Of a DNA stretch of 64,000 nucleotides, positions 57,480-64,000 are shown in pieces. The position numbers were made by a program, and so were the translations under genes. The stretch is from Cryptomeria japonica (taxonomy: Eukaryota > Streptophyta > Pinopsida > Cupressales > Cupressaceae). Location: NCBI RefSeq assembly GCF_030272615.1, contig NC_081409.1:653698468-653762467 (forward strand), in the 5' to 3' direction. A model generated the notes under the pieces. That model was not told the DNA's origin. It saw only the letters and a list, made by a program, of their open reading frames with translations, and searched no databases. The first letter of the stretch is position 1, and every line of letters begins with the position of its first letter.

Positions 57480-58600
57480 CTACTTTAGATTTGTCTTTTC
57501 TAACCCACATCTTCTCATGCTTGTCTCTAATCTCTTCTACCTTCTCTTTTCCCTTCTCATTTTATTTTCTATTGTCTACCATAACAATGTTCTTATCTCT
57601 ACTGTACTTTGCAATGTGACCTATTTTTTTGCATGCACGACAAACAACATTATTCTACACAAGTCTGAAGTTCATTTGATTCGGTCTCATCATGCACTGG
57701 TTAGAGATATGTCCAAACATCCCACAAGCATAGCATTTTTTGTTTTGGAATTTATTCATTACTGCCCTACACATATTTGACTTGTGACCAAAATGATTGC
57801 ATATGACTCATTGATAGGTAAAGGTAAGAACATTGTTCATGTTGTTCATTCCATTATTCATCCTATATCTGCATTGATTCACCATGTGACCAAAATTATT
57901 TCAAGTAAAGAATCTACCATTTGAATTTATGAGTATTGGGTTGGCTTACCGGAGGGTTCTTTCTCTTCCTTTGATCAGGTTTTGCATTGCCTTGTCCAGA
58001 TCCAAAGGATTCACCTTTCTCAAATCCAAGTCCTCACATATCCTTTCCATGTCTCTGAATTTATTCCATCTCATCAAGCCTTGTCAAGCTAGATTTGAAT
58101 TTGTCTTTGTATTCATTGGTAGTAGAAATTTCATCCTTTAAGATAACAATCTATCTTTTAAGTTCTTGACCATTATTCCTTGACTGTATCAACTCAAGCT
58201 TCAATTGATCATGCTCATAGGGAATTCTGAAGCATTCATCAACTCTTTCCTTCAATGATTATTCCATATTCTCTTCAATCTTCTTTTGGTCCTCAATATC
58301 CCTAGTTAGCCTCATCACAATAGATTTCATCTCATTCTTCAAAGCAACATTCTCTCTTTCAAGCTTGTTAACTTCATTAGCTTTACCCTGATATTCCATG
58401 ATCTGATCTTCTTTCTCCTTCAGCTTGTCCATCAATTCTTTACTCTTGTCTCTAGATGTTCTCTCTTGATCCTTCAAGTCATTAATGAAATCATCAACAA
58501 TATTCAGGCTCTTCTTCAAGGTACAGATCTCATTTCTATACATCAAGATCCTTAAGTGCCACACTAAGCTATGTGTAAAAACCGGAATCCATTGAATCAA
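57480..58600 (-). pseudogene. E5 gag-like ORF: coiled coil plus four CCHC knuckles
   Basis: The 58600-58259 stretch is a strong coiled coil (SRDKSKELMDKLKEKEDQIM, VNKLERENVALKNEMKSIV). After stops, four CCHC-type knuckles follow: NNFGHMVNQC (57871-57912, first two cysteines lost), ICNHFGHKSNMC (57769-57810, first cysteine codon now TGA), CYACGMFGHISNQC (57694-57735, complete) and CRACKKIGHIAKY (57604-57642, last cysteine now tyrosine). A coiled coil with a row of knuckles suits an RNA-packaging gag protein. It lies straight after the primer binding site, as gag should. Confidence 0.65.
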
Positions 58601-58646
58601 TCTCCCAGACCTTCCTCAAGTAGTTAAGATTCCTTAGAAGAACTAG

Positions 58647-58658
58647 GCTTTGATACCA
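58647..58658 (-). other. E5 primer binding site
   Basis: Minus strand TGGTATCAAAGC, identical to the E1 site, two bases from the 5' LTR. Confidence 0.85.
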
Positions 58659-58660
58659 AT

Positions 58661-59635
58661 TTTTGGAATCAAGGATCACTAAGAGGAGGGGAATCAGTGA
58701 TCTATCAGTTACCATATTTTCAAATTAACTTTAAATCACTGGAAGCAAATACTTGAAATTGAAATGTAGAAACATAAAACAAACAACCACAAGATCATAA
58801 CACCAATATTTTTACATGGAAACCCAAATTGGAAAAACCACGGTGGGATTTGAACCTACAATATTATTCCACTATGTCCAATAGAAAAATAATATTATAA
58901 TATGGGAATGCATAGGCATTCAAGCACACTACCTAGAGCTCACAGCTCAATTACAATAACCCAAAAGGCTACAACCCTTAGGGATGTCTCACTGACTTAG
59001 AAGATAGTTATAGTGATTAATTACAATGAATAAACTCTTAAATAGAATCTACAATACTTGGATGAGTTCTGGTTGAGTGCCAAATATACTGACTAACTCC
59101 CTTTTGTTGATCTGCTTTGTTCTTCCATGTTCTTCGTCTCAGTAATCTACTGGATCAATATTATGCATGTGAAATTGTGCCAAAAAGGATTCTAGATCAC
59201 CTCTCACTTGCATAAAATGACATTATCTATCAAAAATGTCATCCACACCAAACTTATATACCGACAATCACAAAATAGGTCATATGTCATGTCAGCCTGC
59301 AAGTGCAATGTGTAGTCACATATTTACTTGACCAGATCATGAAGGACAAATGCAGATCACTAAAACAATAATAAAATGATGTGTCTAAGTTGGCCCAATC
59401 TTTCCAAACATGATTCAATACACTGAAATCACCTGAAAGCTTTCAAACCCAAAGATGTTCTATTCATCCTAAAATATCGACTAATCAACTACCGGTTAAC
59501 ACCCGCTTCTGGATACAAAGAGTTATGATTACCGAATTGAATCTCCATGAAGAGTTTCCATCAATGACAACCCTAAACCAATATTCAGCCATCGAAAACC
59601 ACCAGAAACCACCAGATGAGTGTCAATTGCCAACA
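58661..59635 (-). repeat. E5 5' LTR
   Basis: 975 bp, matching 52585-53565. It shares GGATCACT(G/A)AGAGG near its start and AGTGTCAATTGCCAACA at its end. Confidence 0.85.
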
Positions 59636-60178
59636 AATTCACATTCTATGCTTCATATACCATAGGATTAGAAAAGGAAAAACTAAATTTCATAAAGTTT
59701 TGACCAAGTTATGGTGGTCAAACATACATTTTTTTTATATTTTTAAAAATTTGTAGTAAGAAAATCATAATTAATTATTTATTTCAAAAAAATAGAAAAA
59801 AATATTTATCACATTTGGACATGAGTTTTCTACTAATATCTAAAATCATAAAAAATATTTTGATTTGATTATGGTTAGGGTGGTCAGACAAACACCTACT
59901 TCTTATCTTTTTCCTAAAATTTTAGTACTACTACATTGAAATTTCATTTTTTGTGAAATTGGTTTTTTTTTAGAAAAAAAATAGTAGCTTAGAAACTACA
60001 TTCAAGTTGCTACAAAGTCTACTCTTACATATTTTTCAAATAATGTTGGTAACTTATTAAAAATTTAACGTCAAGTTGCCTAACTCTATTTTTCTGATTT
60101 TCTTTGCCACTTAAGGGCTTGTTTGGCCCTCCATGATCCTGCACATACCCATTCTCACAAGATTAATTACCTTCTATA
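59636..60178. other. AT-rich spacer
   Basis: No gene recognised. A TATGGTGGTCAAACA / TAGGGTGGTCAGACA pair (about 59711 and 59876) hints at an old internal duplication. Confidence 0.45.
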
Positions 60179-60751
60179 GAGGTTAGAAATAGAGATGATC
60201 CCCTTATGATTTCTCCTTGTATTTATGAACACAACATAAGAGGTACCTTAATTGATAATAGGTCAGTACTTAACATTCGTTGTGTTGACTTATTAGGCAA
60301 GATAAATTGGGATCATTTTTCTATTCAACCTAACACTCTCTGTGTTCATGGCTTTGGTAGTGTTCCTAGAGATTCGCTCGGTATATTCATATTACCTATC
60401 AAAGTAGGACTCATGACTTTACCTACTCCTATTCATGCCATGCCCAACCATCTTAATTACAACCTTCTTCTAGGTAGATCGTGGATTGATAATATGAAAA
60501 GAGTCCCTTCTACTCTTCATCGCACAATCAAATTTATATATCACAATGAAACTCACACAATCAAGGTTGATCCTAATCCTTATGATTTTGTTCATGGTGA
60601 GGTAGGATGCATTTCTTTATTTAATACTATGATTCCTTCAATAACGCAATCTTCTACCAATGATGTTTCCTTAACAAAAAAATGGGGTACATTAGAATTT
60701 ATACCTTTCTTTAATGGGTTTAAGTCCTCCAATCTAAGAAGGAATTATTGA
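60179..60751 (+). pseudogene. Gypsy-type retropepsin-like fragment
   Basis: The plus-strand frame reads RGTLIDNRSVLNI (active-site aspartate, with the following residues changed from the usual GGSS) and LGIFILPIKVG. It then has HLNYNLLLGRSWIDNMKRVP and STLHRTIKF, matching the flap-to-C-terminal pattern of plant Ty3/gypsy protease domains (LGR.WI...vPS.LH..lKF). The frame enters from upstream (RDDPLM), so the ATG at 60206 is probably internal. Related to, but clearly different from, the E2 protease. It stops at 60751. Confidence 0.75.
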
Positions 60752-60924
60752 AGGAGCCTTGTGTGTCATTTATCCAAACATCTTCTAAATCAATTACCAC
60801 TTCTCCTTCCAACACATGTCTTGATTATGATGAGGGATCTTTATATTTTGATACTAGGAATGAACCCTCTCCTCTAGAAATATCAACATCTATGCATGGA
60901 TGCAATTGATATGGTTTACAATGT

Positions 60925-61308
60925 GTGCCACAAAGTTTTGACGGTCATGAGAAATCTACACCACACTTTTCCCAAGAAGATCTAGGTTTCCAAAGTCCTC
61001 CTTTGTTGACATCCCCTCCTTCATTGTCTAATACATCTATGTCTTCTTACAACTCATCACCACAACAAGAGATTATTTTGTATGATCTTATTAAAGCCAA
61101 CTTGATTACTCTCCCTTTAAAGGATCACAAAAGGAATCGTAATAAAAATCAACACAATTATTATTTTTGCAAGTATCATCAAATCCATAACCATGCCACA
61201 AATAAATCTCATGATTTACCAGATAAAATTCAAAAATTTATTGTAATTGGTAGCATTCAAATACTAGTTGCCAATGAGTTGGACTTTTGTATGTTTCCTT
61301 TTACATAA
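60925..61308 (+). pseudogene. Gypsy gag C-terminal fragment with decayed knuckle
   Basis: The plus-strand frame reads ILYDLIKANLITLPLKDHKR, then FCKYHQIHNHATNKSHDLPD and KIQKFI. This matches the end of plant gypsy gag, where C.(Y/F)H...GH.T..C...K..I..LI is usual. The glycine and last cysteine are replaced by asparagine and serine. It stands downstream of the protease fragment, the reverse of the order in E2 and in the family. It is a broken remnant without its own LTRs. Confidence 0.6.
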
Positions 61309-61898
61309 CATTTAAGTTCCTATTATGTTTCTCCTCATTATGTGACATTGTTAGCTTACTTATTCGGGGCTCATTGTCATTCATGATTGTACAATTTCAA
61401 GTGCAATCATATTTTTCTAGAAACATAATAGTATGTGTAGACGTATAAAAATGACCATATTCCTAAATAAATATTTTATATTCATGTCTCTATTTAATTA
61501 AATCCAATTTAATTAAATTATCCACATTTCTCTATTTAATTAAGTAAATTACTCAATTTATTTAAATTAAATTCACTAGACTTCTTTTTACCATTTAATG
61601 AATAAATCATTTTATTCAATTAAAACCCCCCTATCCACTTTAATTAAATTAAAATTTAATTAAATAGTTATCCTAAATTAAATAAATCTAATTTATTTAA
61701 TTGCAACTAAATTGAATTAAATTAACTTTATTTCAATTAAATCCTATTATCCCTCCATCCACTTGCAAAATCCTACATCTCCCACTTGCCTTCCTAAACC
61801 CCTTTCTAATCCCTTCTAGACTCTTCTAATCGCTTCTAATTAGCCTAACCCATCTTCTAAACTTTGTCACATCCCTAAGCAAGGGGAAGTCACTTCTC

Positions 61899-62054
61899 AA
61901 ATCCTCAAAGTCTTTGATAACCATTAAAGGCTTCAAGCCTTCAACCACTTAAATCCTCAAAGTCTTTGATAACCATTAAAGGCTTCAAGCCTTCAACCAC
62001 TTAATTCCCCAAAGTCTTCATAACCATTAATGGTTAACTCAAACCCTCTCACAT
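61899..62054. repeat. 52-bp tandem repeat in the E8 U3 region
   Basis: Units start at 61899, 61951 and 62003. The first two are identical over AAATCCTCAAAGTCTTTGAT and the bases after it (AACCATTAAAGGCTTCAAGC); the third is diverged. U3 repeats in LTRs often act as enhancers; that is not shown here. Confidence 0.88.
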
Positions 62055-62396
62055 GGTTAAATAATTTGTTTTAACTCAACCTTCATCCAACCCAAGGGTC
62101 TCATCAAGCATTTAATGCTTTGACCATGATTATCTCTTAATCATTTGCAAAAGGGTTTATCCTTGGATTAACTCTTAATCCAATGGGTAATCTTAACTTA
62201 GACTTGACCCTTACCTTCTAGATAACCCTAAGGTCTTCTCGGGCATTTAATGTCTCCTACCCCTTCTCTCAACCCAACCCTATGTTGACACTTGTCACCA
62301 TTTCGTTGGTGCCAATTACAAACATGGATCCCCAACTTTCAAACTCAACCCTTGATCAACTCTTTCAATCCTGACCATCCATTACCCTATTTTTGC

Positions 62397-62405
62397 TATA
62401 AATAG
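62397..62405 (+). promoter_or_regulatory. TATA box of the E8 LTR promoter
   Basis: CTATAAATAGAG lies inside the LTR about 540 bases before its end. This is a textbook plant TATA box, so transcription would start near 62430, dividing U3 from R. Confidence 0.7.
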
Positions 62406-62941
62406 AGCTCTCATTCCTCCATTTTGAATCATCCTCCAAATTTGTAGTATCATACTTATGCTCAAATACATTCAAGCTTTCATATCTCATTTTATGCTCA
62501 TCATTTTATCCTCTTTTAAATCAAGAGCTAGTCTAAATATGCATGTTTAGAATAATTTTTTTATCATTTTAGCTCAATCATAGACTAATATACCATGTTA
62601 GGATAGTATTTATACTAACCTTGTCATCTTATAATCTAGTTTATTGCATTTCTCAAATCATGCATAGCTTAGGATGCATTTCATTCTAAAATCTATCAAA
62701 GCATCCCTCGTTCTTGCATTTGCCATCCCTAAACCATTTTGCTCAGTGATCTGAGAGCAAAAACATGGGTTTGAGGGACATTGTAAGATAGAGAACCATG
62801 GGACCCACCTTAGGAAGCTGAGTTATACTTTATGACTCCATAGCTTGCACCAAGAAGTCCTGTGTGTGTGTGTGGACAGGTATTTTGGAACATATTTTCA
62901 CATATTGAATTCTATCGACCCGCTTTTCCCGCATACATTTC

Positions 62942-62960
62942 TGGTGCCCACCGTGGGGCC
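62942..62960 (+). other. E8 primer binding site
   Basis: TGGTGCCCACCGTGGGGCC four bases after the LTR. It resembles the TGGCGCCCACCGTGGGG-type leader start seen in plant Tat/Ogre-group gypsy elements; the assignment is from memory of that pattern. Confidence 0.65.
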
Positions 62961-63480
62961 CAACCCCATATATCAAATCGGTTTCTAAAATTAACCACTT
63001 TTGCAGGTCCGTGGGAAACAGGAATCAGCGCATGGGAAACATTCCCTAGCACATCCGGTTAATAGTCTAGCGCGTCCCGCTTACTGTTTAGCGCGTGGGG
63101 TCTCTACTTTGGCCCGTGAAGTCCTTTCTTTAGCGTATGACTTCCACTAATATTTTCCTGTAGGTATCAACGCAGAAGAAAAACAGAGTAGTGCATCTGA
63201 AAAATAGTTTGGCGTGTCAGGTATGTTAGATAGCGCATCCAGTTCACTATATAGCGCATGGAGTCCATCATCCAGTGCATGAAGTCCATCTTTTAGTGCA
63301 TCAAATCACTAATTTTCCTGTAGGTATCAACGTGGAAGAAAAATAGAGCAGCGCTTTCGACGCACAGAGTAGCGCATCCAATAAACAGTGTAGCGCATTG
63401 GGACATTATTTTAGCACATCTAGGTTATATTGTAGCACATACAGTCCTTTCTGTAGCGCATCATAGACAGAAGGAAAAAA
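62961..63480 (+). repeat. E8 leader with degenerate GCGCAT repeats
   Basis: A TAGCGC(A/G)T or AGTGCAT/GGCGTGT core recurs about every 20-30 bases more than a dozen times from 63040 to 63470. A larger block with TTTTCCTGTAGGTATCAACG occurs at about 63152 and 63309, a period of about 157. No coding frame is open through it. Confidence 0.75.
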
Positions 63481-64000
63481 TTAAAATTGTAACCGAAATT
63501 AAATTTAGACTTGTAGAAGTCCACCAAAATCCAGATTTTTCTAACTATTTGATTGGAATTTTTGCAGGACTCTGACAATTTCTTGCAGATAGAGCTGGAT
63601 TTTATTTGTAGAATTACAAATAGTTTTAGATTTTTTCTAACTTAGTTAAGTTAGTTAAAATTTAGAGTCATTTTAATTGTTGTTGGATAAAATTGAACTC
63701 ACCTTACTTTGGGCTGTAAAACGAACCACAACAACAATCTTTTCTTACTTTTCTAGGAATAAAACTTTCTCAATTTGGGTTCTAAAAGGAACAAAACAAT
63801 CTTTATTTTTGCAAGAAAGGGGTAAAAAGAATATCACCATCCTTTGGTACTTAAAAGGATCAATTTTATATTTTGCAAGAAAAAGAAACCTCACTTTAAT
63901 TTTTTTTTAAATCAAGGAGGGAAGTCCTTCCCCTTTTATTGATTTCTTTTGTTGACCACCAAGATCAAAATTTTGCTTTGTTGACCAAATTATTTTCATA
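63481..64000 (+). other. E8 leader continuation, no gene recognised
   Basis: Lies between the repeat-filled leader and the window edge. The 77-codon frame at 63677-63910 has no gag motif. The gag gene is expected beyond the window. Confidence 0.5.

Larger units (their letters stand above)
52585..59635 (-). mobile_element. E5: LTR element without recognisable pol, copia-type PBS
   Basis: LTRs of 981 and 975 bp (52585-53565, 58661-59635) end in TTGCCAACA. The primer binding site TGGTATCAAAGC (58647-58658, minus strand) and the purine tract AAAGGGGGAGAT beside the left LTR are copia-like. The 5.1-kb interior holds a coiled-coil and zinc-knuckle frame and a second hydrophilic frame, but no protease, integrase, RT or RNase H motif was found. 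The outer flanks CACAA and AATTC do not match, and the truncated E6 on the left does not continue on the right. It looks like a non-autonomous element, probably with a rearranged end. Confidence 0.8.
61436..62937 (+). repeat. 5' LTR of a gypsy-type element (E8) leaving the window
   Basis: Starts TGTAGACGTATAAAAATGACC-like and ends CCCGCATACA. Four bases later comes a primer binding site, so this is a 5' LTR on the plus strand. It contains a clear TATA box, a 52-bp tandem repeat and a TTTAATTAAATT-rich zone (61490-61740). The left edge (61434 or 61436) is inferred from the TG...CA rule, since the second LTR is outside the window. Confidence 0.7.

Overview
The window is AT-rich nuclear DNA from a seed plant with a large, repeat-rich genome. 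The evidence is nested Ty1/copia and Ty3/gypsy-type LTR retrotransposons, mostly decayed, initiator-Met-type primer binding sites, and a plant-only ZF-HD/MIF zinc-finger gene. The density of old nested elements and scarcity of genes look gymnosperm-like, but that is inference. No rRNA, tRNA, CRISPR array or bacterial-type operon was seen.

Layout. 1-761: AT-rich DNA ending in a TA microsatellite. 762-23654: one copia element (E1, minus strand) blown up to 22.9 kb by three later insertions: a solo LTR (4103-4399), a gag-protease-only gypsy-type element (E2, 6041-13938, perfect 5-bp target duplication) and a second copia element (E3, 14888-22563). 23655-23830: the far side of the microsatellite E1 landed in. 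24010-25960: T/G-rich tail resembling a non-LTR retrotransposon 3' region. 27089-29330: remains of a plus-strand copia element.

29715-39635: the only convincing host genes. One encodes a 369-residue protein with five head-to-tail ZF-HD dimerisation zinc fingers in exact 171-bp units and no homeodomain. Facing it 6.8 kb away is a one-finger paralogue (mini-zinc-finger type). The pair are arms of an inverted duplication that includes about 800 bp upstream of each gene. A further pair of inverted copia-derived copies (28240-29330 and 42310-43400) lies outside them in mirror order.

41950-42260: GC-rich array of palindromic 20-mers. 43864-50450: copia element E4, inserted in another copy of the LINE-like tail. 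50787-52584: truncated copia element E6. 52585-59635: E5, an LTR element without recognisable pol domains, carrying a coiled-coil/multi-zinc-knuckle ORF and an unrecognised second ORF. 60206-61308: rearranged gypsy gag-protease fragments. 61436-64000: 5' LTR, primer binding site and repeat-filled leader of a plus-strand gypsy-type element that leaves the window.

The retroelements are parasites with no pathway link to the ZF-HD genes. In plants, MIF proteins dimerise with ZF-HD homeodomain factors and block their DNA binding, so a five-finger version would be expected to bridge or titrate several partners (inference).
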